Source of the DNA: Saprospiraceae bacterium
GTDB lineage: Bacteria > Bacteroidota > Bacteroidia > Chitinophagales > Saprospiraceae
Length of the DNA: 64,000 nucleotides
Direction of reading: 5' to 3'
Assembly: GCA_016717145.1 (NCBI GenBank)
Contig: JADKGD010000015.1
Location: forward strand, 1 to 64,000
The position numbers and the translations under genes were made by a program. Under the pieces are notes generated by a model. The model was given only the letters and a program-made list of their open reading frames with translations, made no database searches and was not told the DNA's origin. Shown here one piece after another: positions 28,948-38,944 of the stretch (position 1 is its first letter; every line of letters begins with the position of its first letter).

Positions 28948-30942
28948 ATGAGTTTACAATCTAAAATACCAGCAGGGCCGCTAGCGACAAAATGGACGGA
29001 TTACAAATCCAATATTCCACTTGTTGCACCAAATAATAAACGCAAACTCGAGATTATTGTAGTAGGCACCGGACTTGCGGGAGCAGCAGCCGCAGCATCT
29101 TTGGGTGAATTGGGCTACTCTGTGAAGTGTTTTACATTTCATGATAGTCCACGTCGGGCCCACAGTATTGCAGCTCAAGGTGGTATCAATGCCGCCAAAA
29201 ATTACCAGAATGACGGTGACAGCATCCACAGACTTTTTTATGATACTATAAAAGGTGGTGACTACCGGGCTCGTGAAGCAAATGTACACAGATTGGCGGA
29301 GTGTAGTGTAGATATCATTGACCAATGCGTCGCACAAGGCGTACCATTTGCCAGAGAATATGGTGGTTTATTGGAAAACAGATCTTTCGGTGGTGTTCAG
29401 GTATCCAGGACATTCTATGCAAGGGGCCAAACAGGACAACAATTACTTATCGGTGCATATCAGTCGCTTTCCAGACAGATAGCCTTAGGCACAGTGCAGA
29501 TGTACAATAGGCATGAGATGCTGGACTTAGTCAAAGTAAACGGTAAAGCCCGAGGCATCATTGCCAGAAATTTACTCACAGGCGAGTTGGAAAGACACGC
29601 TGCGCATTGTGTTATATTGGCTACAGGAGGATACGGCAATGTTTTTTACTTATCAACAAACGCCATGATGTGTAATGTAACAGCGGCATGGAAATCCGTA
29701 AAACGTGGTGCCCTGATGGCCAATCCTTGTTTTACACAGATTCACCCTACCTGTATTCCGGTTTCAGGCGAATATCAATCCAAACTAACGCTTATGTCTG
29801 AATCACTTAGAAATGATGGCAGGGTATGGGTTCCTAAGAAAAAAGAAGACGCCGAGCTCGTCAGAAACGGCAAACTCAATGGTAAAGACATTAAGGAGGA
29901 AGATAGAGATTATTTCCTTGAGCGAAGATATCCGGCTTTCGGAAATTTGGTGCCAAGAGATGTGGCTTCCAGAGCAGCAAAAGTAGAATGTGACAAAGGT
30001 CATGGCGTTAATCCTACCGGACTGGCAGTATATCTTGATTTTTCGGCTGCCTTTGAAAGGTATGGCAAAGGGGAAGCTAATATCAAAGGATTGACCAATG
30101 TGTCTAAAGAAGAAATTGTAAAACTGGGAGAAAGTGTAGTTTCAGAAAAATATGGCAACCTCTTTGAAATGTACGAAAAAATTACCGGCGAGGATCCTTA
30201 CAAAATGCCGATGAAAATCTATCCCGCAGTACACTATACCATGGGAGGCGTTTGGGTAGATTACAACCTTGAGACCAATGTGTCAGGATTATTTGCACTG
30301 GGCGAATGTAATTTTTCTGATCATGGTGCTAACAGACTTGGCGCTTCCGCATTGATGCAGGGTCTTGCTGATGGTTATTTTGTCATACCATATACGGTAG
30401 GTACCTTCCTTTCGGATGAAATTTCGACAGGCAAAATCAAAAACGATTTACCGGAATTTATGGAGGCTGAAGCCGATGTCAGAAACAATATTAATAGGTT
30501 GTTAAATATCAAAGGAAATCAATCAGTGGAGAGTTTCCACAGACGATTGGGTCGCATTGTATGGGATTATTGCGGTATGGCCAGAAACGAAGAAGGCCTG
30601 AATAAAGGTCGCCAAATGATCAGAGAGTTGAGAGAAGAGTTCTATAAAGATGTGTATGTGCCTGGTACAAATGAAGAGTATAACACCGAACTGGAAAAAG
30701 CAATCAGGGTTGCAGATTTTATGGAACTTGGCGAAGTAATGATGGTCGATGCATTAAACAGAAATGAGTCTTGTGGTGGTCACTTCCGTGAAGAATCAGT
30801 CTCTGAGGATGGCGAAGCGCAAAGAAAAGATGATGAATATGCATATGTTGCCGCATGGGAATGGAACGAAACCCAACCAGTGCTCCATAAAGAACCACTC
30901 ATTTTTGAGAATGTAACATTGAAGACACGAAGTTATAAATAA
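28948..30942 (+). CDS. sdhA: Succinate dehydrogenase/fumarate reductase flavoprotein subunit
   Basis: 664 residues, normal length. FAD-binding Rossmann motif VGTGLAGAAAAASLGELGY near residue 40; the His for covalent FAD attachment and flanking region appear in AHSIAAQGGINAAKN; substrate-site motifs HPTCIPVSGE and GANRLGASALMQG are present. Oxidises succinate to fumarate in the TCA cycle, or the reverse under anoxia; type B enzymes can do either. Middle gene of sdhCAB, 38 nt before sdhB. Confidence 0.95.
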   Translation: MSLQSKIPAGPLATKWTDYKSNIPLVAPNNKRKLEIIVVGTGLAGAAAAASLGELGYSVKCFTFHDSPRRAHSIAAQGGINAAKNYQNDGDSIHRLFYDTIKGGDYRAREANVHRLAECSVDIIDQCVAQGVPFAREYGGLLENRSFGGVQVSRTFYARGQTGQQLLIGAYQSLSRQIALGTVQMYNRHEMLDLVKVNGKARGIIARNLLTGELERHAAHCVILATGGYGNVFYLSTNAMMCNVTAAWKSVKRGALMANPCFTQIHPTCIPVSGEYQSKLTLMSESLRNDGRVWVPKKKEDAELVRNGKLNGKDIKEEDRDYFLERRYPAFGNLVPRDVASRAAKVECDKGHGVNPTGLAVYLDFSAAFERYGKGEANIKGLTNVSKEEIVKLGESVVSEKYGNLFEMYEKITGEDPYKMPMKIYPAVHYTMGGVWVDYNLETNVSGLFALGECNFSDHGANRLGASALMQGLADGYFVIPYTVGTFLSDEISTGKIKNDLPEFMEAEADVRNNINRLLNIKGNQSVESFHRRLGRIVWDYCGMARNEEGLNKGRQMIRELREEFYKDVYVPGTNEEYNTELEKAIRVADFMELGEVMMVDALNRNESCGGHFREESVSEDGEAQRKDDEYAYVAAWEWNETQPVLHKEPLIFENVTLKTRSYK

Positions 30943-30980
30943 AAAGCAGGATTTTTTGAATCTTCCAAAAATAGAACATC

Positions 30981-31739
30981 ATGACAAATATGAATTTAAA
31001 AATAAAAGTCTGGAGACAAAAAAACAGCAAATCTACCGGAGCATTCGAAACATACCCAGTCCTGGCAAATGAGCACATGTCATTTTTGGAGATGTTGGAT
31101 GTCCTGAACGAGGGCCTTGTCCATGATAAAAAAGACCCTGTGACATTCGAACACGACTGTAGAGAAGGTATTTGCGGCACATGTAGTCTTGTGATCAATG
31201 GACAACCACATGGTCCAAAATCAGGTACCACGACGTGCCAATTACATATGCGTCATTTTCATGATGGACAGACGATTGTTGTAGAGCCTTATAGAGCCAA
31301 TGCATTTCCGGTACTAAAAGACCTTGTAGTAGATAGGTCATCATTTGACCGAATCATCCAATCCGGCGGTTATATCTCCGTCAATGCCGGTCAGGCGCCT
31401 GATGGCAATGCCATTCCGATCGAAAAAGGAAGAGCAGGACGGGCATTCGAAGCAGCAGCTTGTATCGGTTGTGGAGCTTGTGTAGCAGCATGCCCCAATG
31501 GATCAGCCATGTTATTTACCTCTGCCAAAATATCTCATCTCGGTCATCTCCCTCAAGGAGAAGTGGAAGCCGAACGGCGTACCAAAGCCATGGTAGCACA
31601 AATGGATAAGGAAGGATTTGGTATGTGTTCCAATATTGGTGCCTGTGAAGCCGAATGTCCTAAAGAAATTTCACTGGAAAACATCGCCTTTATGAACAGA
31701 GCATATTTCAAAGCAGTTTTTGGTGGTGAAGAAGTATAA
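30981..31739 (+). CDS. sdhB: Succinate dehydrogenase iron-sulfur subunit
   Basis: 252 residues. Plant-type ferredoxin domain with CREGICGTC and a distal Cys for [2Fe-2S]; the bacterial-type half has CIGCGACVAACP and CSNIGACEAECPKEI for the [4Fe-4S] and [3Fe-4S] clusters. Links SdhA flavin to haem and quinone in SdhC. Start ATG at 30981 gives MTNMNLKIKVW; the ATG three codons later is an alternative. Confidence 0.95.
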   Translation: MTNMNLKIKVWRQKNSKSTGAFETYPVLANEHMSFLEMLDVLNEGLVHDKKDPVTFEHDCREGICGTCSLVINGQPHGPKSGTTTCQLHMRHFHDGQTIVVEPYRANAFPVLKDLVVDRSSFDRIIQSGGYISVNAGQAPDGNAIPIEKGRAGRAFEAAACIGCGACVAACPNGSAMLFTSAKISHLGHLPQGEVEAERRTKAMVAQMDKEGFGMCSNIGACEAECPKEISLENIAFMNRAYFKAVFGGEEV

Positions 31740-32063
31740 TAAGTATAGTTCTTATTAAATAAATATAAGTAGTACCAGTGATGTAAATGTCCGGCTTTTT
31801 GTTTACAATTTAACAAGTCCCGAATTGCAAAAATCTTCTCTGATTTCCTTATAAAAATTAAAAAATGTCGACTGGAATTGAATCATTTACGAATGATGAA
31901 AATTTTGTCTTTTATAAGACTATCTGGTGTTTTGTCCTTATCATTCAATAAATAAACTTTAGGGAATCAGCAACATTTAATATATTTGTATTAAAAGTTA
32001 ATATGACCGGTTTATTTTAAAATATAGCTAAATTGATTGCCCACAAATAAAAACAACTTTTAT
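31740..32063. other. Intergenic stretch between sdhB and the serpin gene
   Basis: AT-rich. TGTAAA...TTTACA arms around 31780-31806 are a weak hairpin after sdhB. TATATTTG at 31981-31988 fits the -7 consensus for the serpin gene, with a leader of about 70 nt. Nothing else recognised. Confidence 0.5.
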
Positions 32064-33278
32064 ATGAAAAAACACATTGTTTTCCTTTTTGTAACAATCA
32101 TAATCTCAGCATCATGTTCTGATAAGACACCACCAGTCGATGTCATCAAAGTCGAAAATACTGAACAAATAGCTAAGATGAATCAATTTTTCGGCTGGAA
32201 TATTTTTCAAAAAGAAATCGAAAGTAAACCGGGTGAAAATGTCCTCATCTCTCCTTTGAGTATACAGACTGCATTGTCAATGGCTTTGAATGGGGCTGGC
32301 AGCAATACTTTAGAACAAATGCTCCAGGTATTGGATTGTAAAAATTGCGAAGTTAATAGCATTAATAACAGATTACAGGAACTGACATCCTTACTTACCA
32401 CACAAAGTGGACATGCGGCCATCTCAATAACCAATGCTTTTTTTTACGACCAAAACAGGATCAATGTCAATGAAACCTTCAAAAATAAACTCGAACAGGC
32501 ATATGAGTGCGGATTCCAAAACGAAAATTTCGATCAGGCAGAAACCGCAATCACCAATATCAATGCATGGGTAAAAAACCAAACAAATGGAAAAATTGAC
32601 CAAATCATATCAGAAATAACACCGGACGATATTGCATTCTTAATCAATGCGCTCCATTTTAAAGCTGACTGGTCAAAAGGTTTTAATACGGATTTGACAC
32701 GGCCTGGCAATTTTTTAACATCTTCCGGCAACCAGATTGAAACATCATTTATAGGGGATTATCGACACGTGCCATCATTTGTGGACAAAGATTATATCAT
32801 AGCCGATATCCCATTTAAAGATTCTACTTTTTCATTTAGCATCATAACCACTACTACCAAAAGTACAAAAAACATAACATCGTTTTCTCAATCTGATTAT
32901 GATACCCTCACAGATAAACTTAGCATCCATAATGCTTCTTTGACCATGCCAAAACTAAAATTGTCATATAAAAACGAGTTGAACAAATCACTCGATGCCC
33001 TTGGTATGAAAGATGCATTTAATCCTTTATTGGCAGATTTTAAATCAATGGCTACTTCAACAGATAACATAGCTATAGGTAAAATCAATCATAAAGCGAT
33101 ACTTGAAGTGGATGAAAAAGGCGCTGAAGGCGCAGCAGTAACATCAATAGGTTTTACAACTACCGAAGCACAGGATTATTTGTTATTGAACTTCAATAAA
33201 CCTTCAGTTATTGTCATCAGGCATATTGAATCATCGGCCTTATTGTTTATAGCCTATGTTGCTAATCCCGGTAAGTAG
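32064..33278 (+). CDS. Serpin-family protease inhibitor, lipoprotein
   Basis: 404 residues from the ATG at 32064 (MKKHIVFLFVTII...); the in-frame start at 32037 adds nine residues before an obvious signal sequence. Lipobox ISASC. The serpin fold is recognisable from ENVLISPLSIQTALSMALNGA, FLINALHFKADW and the reactive-centre hinge EVDEKGAEGAAVT, whose small Ala-rich residues are those of inhibitory rather than non-inhibitory serpins. The scissile bond probably lies in the SIGFTTTEAQ segment; P1 cannot be set with confidence. It should protect the cell surface from host or neighbour serine/cysteine proteases, or restrain its own. Its own candidate -7 box is at 31981-31988. Confidence 0.9.
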   Translation: MKKHIVFLFVTIIISASCSDKTPPVDVIKVENTEQIAKMNQFFGWNIFQKEIESKPGENVLISPLSIQTALSMALNGAGSNTLEQMLQVLDCKNCEVNSINNRLQELTSLLTTQSGHAAISITNAFFYDQNRINVNETFKNKLEQAYECGFQNENFDQAETAITNINAWVKNQTNGKIDQIISEITPDDIAFLINALHFKADWSKGFNTDLTRPGNFLTSSGNQIETSFIGDYRHVPSFVDKDYIIADIPFKDSTFSFSIITTTTKSTKNITSFSQSDYDTLTDKLSIHNASLTMPKLKLSYKNELNKSLDALGMKDAFNPLLADFKSMATSTDNIAIGKINHKAILEVDEKGAEGAAVTSIGFTTTEAQDYLLLNFNKPSVIVIRHIESSALLFIAYVANPGK

Positions 33279-33400
33279 AATAATTTTACCATCTCTTTTT
33301 CCATCTCAAATTCGAAAAATAATATATTGACAAAGGATAAAAATTCTTTTTCGGAAGGTATACTTTTCAGAAATGTAAAAAAAAAGCGTAGGTTTGTCAT

Positions 33401-34624
33401 ATGAATCGCGAATTGGCAATCTTAGAAAAACTCGAGAAGGAATTAAGTCTGAAACAACTTCAAATTAAGTCGTTACTTACTATTACGCAGGCAATAAATG
33501 ACAACGTTTCAGCCGACGGGCTTTTTAATATGTATAAATCATTTCTCAGCTGGGAAATGGGCATCGAAAAAATGGCGCTATTTGTCATAGCTGAAGTAGG
33601 TTGGGAATGCACTACCTCAATAAATTTTAACAAAAGCCACATTGGAAGTATGATTCCCATCTTACTGCACCATAAACGTTTGCATACAGTCAAAGATGAT
33701 GAAAATCCAATTTTGGAGGGTTTTGACATCATCATTCCCGTATTTCACAAAGATGTACCGATAGCATATGCCATCATTGGTGGCATTAAGGAAAAAGAAG
33801 ACTTGTATAATAAAATTCAATTTATAACTACCATTACCAATATCATCGCTGTTGCAATAGAAAATAAAAGACTATTCAAAAAACAACTCGAACAGGAAAG
33901 CTATCGTAGAGAAATGGAACTCGCCTCTCAGGTTCAAAATATGCTGATCCCGGAATTTCTTCCGGTGGAAGAAAAATTTGTACTATCAAAAATATACAAG
34001 CCACATTCTAATATTGGTGGTGACTATCTGGACTATATTCGTTTTGATCAGGATAGATTTGCTTTTTGTATAGCAGACATCTCCGGCAAAGGTGTATCTG
34101 CTGCATTATTGATGGCAAATTTTCAAGCTATGATCCAGAGTTTGATCTTTCAATACAGAGATTTAGAGACATTCGTCTTTGCTTTGAACCAATCTGTCTA
34201 TAGAATTACCAAAAGTGACAGATATATCACGTTCTTTGTAGCCGAAATCGATACCAGACAACGAATCTTGAGATATGTCAATGCAGGTCATTATCCCCCT
34301 ATTCTGAAAATGAATGGTATATTAAGAAGACTGGATACCGGTTGTTCCTTTATTGGAGCATTTGAAAAATTGGAAAATATTAAAGAAGAAAAAATTCAAT
34401 TGACTGACGAAGCAATGATCGTTAGTTTTACAGATGGACTTCCGGACCTTAGAAATGGGAAAGATGAATATTTTGGGGATAATAAATTAGAAGAATTTGT
34501 TAATAACAATAGTAAGTTGGACCCTGAAAAATTTAATGCAAAACTCTTGATAGAAATTGATAAGTATCGTGAAGGCAACGAGATAGCAGATGACATTGCA
34601 GTGTTGACATGTAAAATATATTAA
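33401..34624 (+). CDS. PP2C/SpoIIE-type phosphatase with GAF-like N-terminal domain
   Basis: 407 residues. N-terminal coiled coil, a GAF-like sensory region (about 25-165), a second coiled coil (KKQLEQESYRREMELASQVQ), then a SpoIIE/RsbU phosphatase domain with GGDYLDY, ADISGKGVSAALLMA, NAGHYPP, FTDGLPD and ADDIAVLT. The metal-binding Asp residues are in place, so it should be an active Ser/Thr phosphatase, usually acting on an anti-anti-sigma factor; none is encoded nearby. First of four close same-strand genes (next gene 18 nt downstream). Confidence 0.88.
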   Translation: MNRELAILEKLEKELSLKQLQIKSLLTITQAINDNVSADGLFNMYKSFLSWEMGIEKMALFVIAEVGWECTTSINFNKSHIGSMIPILLHHKRLHTVKDDENPILEGFDIIIPVFHKDVPIAYAIIGGIKEKEDLYNKIQFITTITNIIAVAIENKRLFKKQLEQESYRREMELASQVQNMLIPEFLPVEEKFVLSKIYKPHSNIGGDYLDYIRFDQDRFAFCIADISGKGVSAALLMANFQAMIQSLIFQYRDLETFVFALNQSVYRITKSDRYITFFVAEIDTRQRILRYVNAGHYPPILKMNGILRRLDTGCSFIGAFEKLENIKEEKIQLTDEAMIVSFTDGLPDLRNGKDEYFGDNKLEEFVNNNSKLDPEKFNAKLLIEIDKYREGNEIADDIAVLTCKIY

Positions 34625-34642
34625 AAGGAATTTCTAAATAAT

Positions 34643-35479
34643 ATGCAACCAAAAAGTAGAATTACAGCAGCCATGATGGCTTTTTTTACTGGAGTAGTAG
34701 GAGGACACAAATTATATCTTGGTAGCACCGGCGGATTTATTGGCTTTATGGTACTACTTGTCGTGTCCATAAGTGTACATTTCCCAATATCTTTTATTGC
34801 CGGAATTATGCAAGGATTAAAGCTCCTCAGAATGTCAGATCAGGAATTTGATAGAAAATATAACCGGGGTTTTGTTGCCGTTCGCAGAGGTCCACTTGAA
34901 GCAAGAAGGGAAGCCCAGATGGAAAGATTTGATCAGATGCCTGAAAATGGAAAATTCAGTAAAAATATGAAGCCCTCTCCAACAGCCACTTTTAGAGCCA
35001 ATCCATACAAAAATAGTGGTATAAAAAAATATAAAGATTTTGATTTGAATGATGCTATAATCGATTTTAACAAAGGCCTTGAAATATCTCCAAATGACGT
35101 CGCATTGCATTTTAATATTGCCTGCGCATACTCTCTTACAGAAAACAAATCAAAAGCATATCACCATTTAAGCCGGGCAGTATCCTTGGGCCTCAAAGAT
35201 GTTGAACGTATTCTGTCTCACGACGACCTTGCTTTTGTCAGGATACAACCACAATTTGATGCATTTAGAGCAGGAGGTTTTAAAAACAATCCTTTTGAAA
35301 TAGCCACTCAGAAAACCGGGAAGGCAGACGTACCAAAACCAGAAAACATCCAGCTTGAAAGTGATGTATTGGACGATACTTTGCTTGCACAATTAAATAA
35401 GTTGTCAGAACTGAGAAAAAAAGGTGTTTTGTCAGAAGATGAATTTATCTTTGAGCGCAAAAAGGTTTTAAGACAATAA
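34643..35479 (+). CDS. TM2-domain protein with TPR-like middle and C-terminal SHOCT domain
   Basis: 278 residues. N-terminal TM2 domain: two membrane helices around GGHKLYLGSTGGFIGF. A cytoplasmic middle section has one or two TPR-like helices (DLNDAIIDFNKGLEISPNDVALHFNIACAYSL). The C-terminus LAQLNKLSELRKKGVLSEDE is a SHOCT motif. Such modular proteins are thought to organise membrane protein assemblies; exact function unknown. Lies between the phosphatase and the CBS gene in a tight run. Confidence 0.8.
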   Translation: MQPKSRITAAMMAFFTGVVGGHKLYLGSTGGFIGFMVLLVVSISVHFPISFIAGIMQGLKLLRMSDQEFDRKYNRGFVAVRRGPLEARREAQMERFDQMPENGKFSKNMKPSPTATFRANPYKNSGIKKYKDFDLNDAIIDFNKGLEISPNDVALHFNIACAYSLTENKSKAYHHLSRAVSLGLKDVERILSHDDLAFVRIQPQFDAFRAGGFKNNPFEIATQKTGKADVPKPENIQLESDVLDDTLLAQLNKLSELRKKGVLSEDEFIFERKKVLRQ

Positions 35480-35525
35480 TTGTGTCTTAAAATAGGTTTA
35501 TTTTTCTCATCAAAAACTTTAATCC

Positions 35526-36185
35526 TTGATAGCTAAGGAATTGATATCGCAATCGATGTTTCCACTTCAGACTTCTGATACGGGAGAATCTGCTTTGAAT
35601 ATGATGCAAGTGTACCACATAAGACATCTGCCCATTGTAAATCATGAACAATTACTGGGCATCATTTCAGAAGAAGACATTCTGATACATGACGCAAAAG
35701 AAGCAGTCGGTACCTACCGTCTTTCTTTTTTAAGACCATTTTGTATGGCAAATGAACACCTGTTTGAAGTAATGACAAAAATTGGTCGCTACAAACTGAC
35801 AGTAATTCCAGTGATTGATCAGGACGAAAAATATCTTGGAATTATAACAATGGAATCGTTATTACAATTTTTTGCTACACATTTTTCATTTGCTGATCCT
35901 GGAAGTATTGTTGTCTTGCAATCCACAAGGGTTAGTTATTCTCTGGCTGAAATAGCCAGAATTGCAGAATCTGAAGATGTCACCATTTTGAGTAGCTTTA
36001 TCAATTATTTGCCCGATACAAACAAAATAAATATAACCTTAAAACTCAACAGACAAGATATCAACAGTTTGAAATCAACTTTTGAACGTTTTGGTTATGA
36101 GATATCAGCTACATATTCTGAAACGGATCAAAATGAAGGACTCAAAGAGCGATATGATTCATTGATGTCATATCTTAATGTTTAA
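35526..36185 (+). CDS. CBS-domain pair protein
   Basis: 219 residues. Two CBS motifs: about 1-60 (HLPIVNHEQLLGIISEEDILI) and 75-125 (VIPVIDQDEKYLGIITMESLL), followed by an ACT-like C-terminal half. CBS pairs usually bind adenine nucleotides. The start codon is TTG at 35526, chosen because the resulting MIAKELIS N-terminus fits relatives as I recall them; the next Met (35556) would cut into the first CBS motif. Its stop overlaps the next gene's start by one base (TAATG), implying translational coupling to the Omp85-like protein. Confidence 0.8.
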   Translation: MIAKELISQSMFPLQTSDTGESALNMMQVYHIRHLPIVNHEQLLGIISEEDILIHDAKEAVGTYRLSFLRPFCMANEHLFEVMTKIGRYKLTVIPVIDQDEKYLGIITMESLLQFFATHFSFADPGSIVVLQSTRVSYSLAEIARIAESEDVTILSSFINYLPDTNKINITLKLNRQDINSLKSTFERFGYEISATYSETDQNEGLKERYDSLMSYLNV

Positions 36186-37639
36186 TGTACTTCTTAAGTC
36201 AAATATTAGGGCAATTTATTTTTATTTTGACTCACTTTTTATGGATTAGGATATCCAGCCCCGCACTGGCCATCCTAATTTGTTGTACTTCAGCTATCGC
36301 TCAATTCGATTTCGTAGTAGTTGATAGTGTACATATTTTGGGCAATCACAAGACCAGTGCTAACGTTATTTTTAAGGAAATTGATCTTCACTCGGGAGAT
36401 ACCATAGGATTGGATCAACTGGCCAAAAGGTTATCAATAAATGAACGCAGATTACAGAGTATTGGTTTGTTTACGCATGCAAATATTAATGTAAAGAACT
36501 GGAATACTGATCTGGCCATTACAAATATCGAAATAAAGGTTCAGGAAAACTGGTTTATTTATCCTTATATTATTTTTGAATTGGCCGATAGAAATTTTAA
36601 TGTCTGGCGCAAGGAACAACATTATTCTTTGGATAGGGTAAATTATGGGCTTGCACTCAGTCACCTAAATTTTACCGGCAATAAGGATAAATTAAAATTG
36701 ACTTTTCAAAGAGGATTTACCCGAAAATACGAAATGTCTTATGACTTTCCTTATATAAAAAACAAATGGGGCTTATCAGCAAATATCCTATATTCTGAAA
36801 ATCGCGAATTGGCATATCGTACTTTTGGAAATAAATTATTGTTTTATAAAAGTGATAATGAAAAAAAAATATTTAATCAACATAGAGCAAGTATAAGCTT
36901 CCAGCATCGCAATAGTCCTCAAACTTTTCAAAATATAAGACTTGAATTTATTTCTGCAAAAGTAGATACGATTATTTCAAATCAACTCAATCCGGACTAT
37001 TTTAGAAATGGCTACAATACGCTAAAATATTTTTTACTCAATTATGAATATAAATTTGATAATACACAATATCCGCTTTACCCTATAGGTGGATATAGAG
37101 TTGAAATAGTTGCAAAAAAAGAAGGTCTGGGCATATTCAAAGGAATCAATAATACCTCAATCTCAGTAAGTATAGAAAAACATACACTATTCAAACATCG
37201 GTTTGTCCTGAGTAACAGGGCAAAATTTAAAATAAATCTTCAGCCAAATCAACTTCCCTATTTTTTAAATTCGGCCCTGGGCTACAGAAATGATGATATA
37301 ACCGGATACCAATTATATGTATTGGATGGTAGAAATTTCTTTTTGTTTAAAACTGCTTTGAAATATATACTTCTTGACAAAGATTTTAACACGTTTAAAA
37401 CTATGCCAAGACAATTCAGATTGCTTAATGCTAAAATATTTTTAAGATTTAATTTCGACTACGGATATGTGAGCGACCGTGCTTATGGTTCAGTTAATCC
37501 ACTTGCCAATGAATTTCAATATGGCTATGGACCGGCGATTGACATTATTCTTTATAACAACCTAAAAATTTCATGTGAATATGGTATAACAAAATTCGGA
37601 GAAAAAGGAATCTTCTATAAAGGTGGACTTAATTTCTAA
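36185..37639 (+). CDS. Omp85/BamA-superfamily outer-membrane protein with one POTRA domain
   Basis: 484 residues. Signal peptide (ending CTSAIAQ), one POTRA domain (VVDSVHILGNHKTSANVIFKE through IEIKVQENW), then a beta-barrel of about 16 amphipathic strands ending in aromatic-rich YKGGLNF with a terminal Phe. It is shorter than BamA, which has five POTRA domains, so it is more like the single-POTRA Omp85 proteins or TamA-like variants of Bacteroidota. Role in outer-membrane protein or lipid transport is inferred. Its 3' end overlaps that of the convergent flippase gene by 4 bp. Confidence 0.85.
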   Translation: MYFLSQILGQFIFILTHFLWIRISSPALAILICCTSAIAQFDFVVVDSVHILGNHKTSANVIFKEIDLHSGDTIGLDQLAKRLSINERRLQSIGLFTHANINVKNWNTDLAITNIEIKVQENWFIYPYIIFELADRNFNVWRKEQHYSLDRVNYGLALSHLNFTGNKDKLKLTFQRGFTRKYEMSYDFPYIKNKWGLSANILYSENRELAYRTFGNKLLFYKSDNEKKIFNQHRASISFQHRNSPQTFQNIRLEFISAKVDTIISNQLNPDYFRNGYNTLKYFLLNYEYKFDNTQYPLYPIGGYRVEIVAKKEGLGIFKGINNTSISVSIEKHTLFKHRFVLSNRAKFKINLQPNQLPYFLNSALGYRNDDITGYQLYVLDGRNFFLFKTALKYILLDKDFNTFKTMPRQFRLLNAKIFLRFNFDYGYVSDRAYGSVNPLANEFQYGYGPAIDIILYNNLKISCEYGITKFGEKGIFYKGGLNF

Positions 37640-38706
37640 TCTTTCTTAATTCCCATTTTTTTTATTGTTGAATTTTCCTTTCTTTTAAGATAAAATGTTA
37701 ATGTAGAAAACAAAATTACAGCCGATAACAAAATAAAATAATAAGTAAAGAGCCGCCATAACGAAACTATTAAATATGTAATATCTGAAGGAATACTATT
37801 ACCAAAAATCAAAAGAAATGAAGCTTCTGCACCACCCGAAGCGCCTGGAGTAGGAATAAAAAGCATAGTCACATAGACGACCCATTGTCTTATATAAATT
37901 TGAACTGTTTCAAAATCAAGTTTAAAAGCATGAATAATTACCAATAACACTGAAAATTTTGCCATCCATTGCATAAATAGAACTACAATACTTATACACA
38001 TTCTTGTCTTGCCATGACTAAAAGCAAATGAAAAATTTGATTTCATATCTTTGATGCCAAGACTAAATTTTTCTTTAAAACTATACAAGGCTGATTTTAC
38101 TTTTATAGGCAAATAGGTCGATATCTTAAGAAACTTTGGCATGGACCCCGATATCAGCAATATTAGATAAGCTGTAATAAAGACCAAAGAAAAAATAATT
38201 ATAAATGTATTTTTATTGTAAAAATTCAACGCTCCTGAACCAACATCAGTTAGTAATCCAACAGAAAAGAAAGCAGCAAGCACGATACCTGTAACATAAA
38301 AAACGATGTCTTCAATTACCCCATAAGTCAGCATAAAGCCTACATTACCGTTTGAAAATCCCCTATTCAATAACAAACCAGCCTTAACTGGTGCGCCACC
38401 AACAGCGGTTGGGCTTAATGCGGAGGCTACATCAGCAGTAATGACAATCCTGACAGCATCAAAATATGAGATTTTTTCGTTCAAAAAGGTTGCCCACATA
38501 ACAACTCTTGCAGCATAGCCAAGCCATGGACATACCATAAGAATACAAATCACTACAATGTGGAGGATACTTAATTCATTTAAATGTTTTAATGATTCTT
38601 TACCTGTCGTCGACAAAACAAAAATTATATGGGCAATAACGCCTACACCAATGAATAGAATCAACCTGTTCAGTATTTTTCTAAAATCCATTTTAACTGC
38701 AGACAT
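37636..38706 (-). CDS. Lysylphosphatidylglycerol synthase TM-region/UPF0104 flippase-like membrane protein
   Basis: 356 residues with about eight hydrophobic helices and the family signature motifs ALSPTAVGGAPVKAGLL and PTPGASGGAEASF. This family (YbhN, and the N-terminal half of MprF/AglD proteins) is believed to move lipids or lipid-linked sugars across the inner membrane. No catalytic aminoacyl-transferase domain follows, so it is a stand-alone transporter-like protein. Convergent with the Omp85 gene. Confidence 0.85.
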   Translation of the reverse strand: MSAVKMDFRKILNRLILFIGVGVIAHIIFVLSTTGKESLKHLNELSILHIVVICILMVCPWLGYAARVVMWATFLNEKISYFDAVRIVITADVASALSPTAVGGAPVKAGLLLNRGFSNGNVGFMLTYGVIEDIVFYVTGIVLAAFFSVGLLTDVGSGALNFYNKNTFIIIFSLVFITAYLILLISGSMPKFLKISTYLPIKVKSALYSFKEKFSLGIKDMKSNFSFAFSHGKTRMCISIVVLFMQWMAKFSVLLVIIHAFKLDFETVQIYIRQWVVYVTMLFIPTPGASGGAEASFLLIFGNSIPSDITYLIVSLWRLFTYYFILLSAVILFSTLTFYLKRKENSTIKKMGIKKD

Positions 38707-38847
38707 CCTAAAAGAATTAAGTTGTAAATGTAATGCTTTTGCCTATTGATTTGGAAAAATACGCATCAAAGAAGACAAAATTTATTAAATAACATTTTAC
38801 CCCGCAATAATTGGACTATTTTAGCTGTTAATTACTACTATTAAGTG

Positions 38848-38855
38848 TATCTTTG
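38848..38855 (+). promoter_or_regulatory. Candidate -7 box of the first PKD/type-B gene
   Basis: TATCTTTG fits TAnnTTTG, about 90 nt upstream of the start at 38945. No good -33 element seen. Confidence 0.35.
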
Positions 38856-38944
38856 ACATATGATTTTTCTACTTCATGGAGCTAAATGTCTTAACTAATA
38901 ATCGTTTTCCTTGACCGAAGTAAATCATATATAACATAGTTTTG

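Noticed and set aside
33389..33396. TAGGTTTG as promoter of the SpoIIE-phosphatase gene
   Set aside because: It lies only 4 nt before the start codon, so transcription would begin inside the gene, and no -33 element is seen; probably chance.
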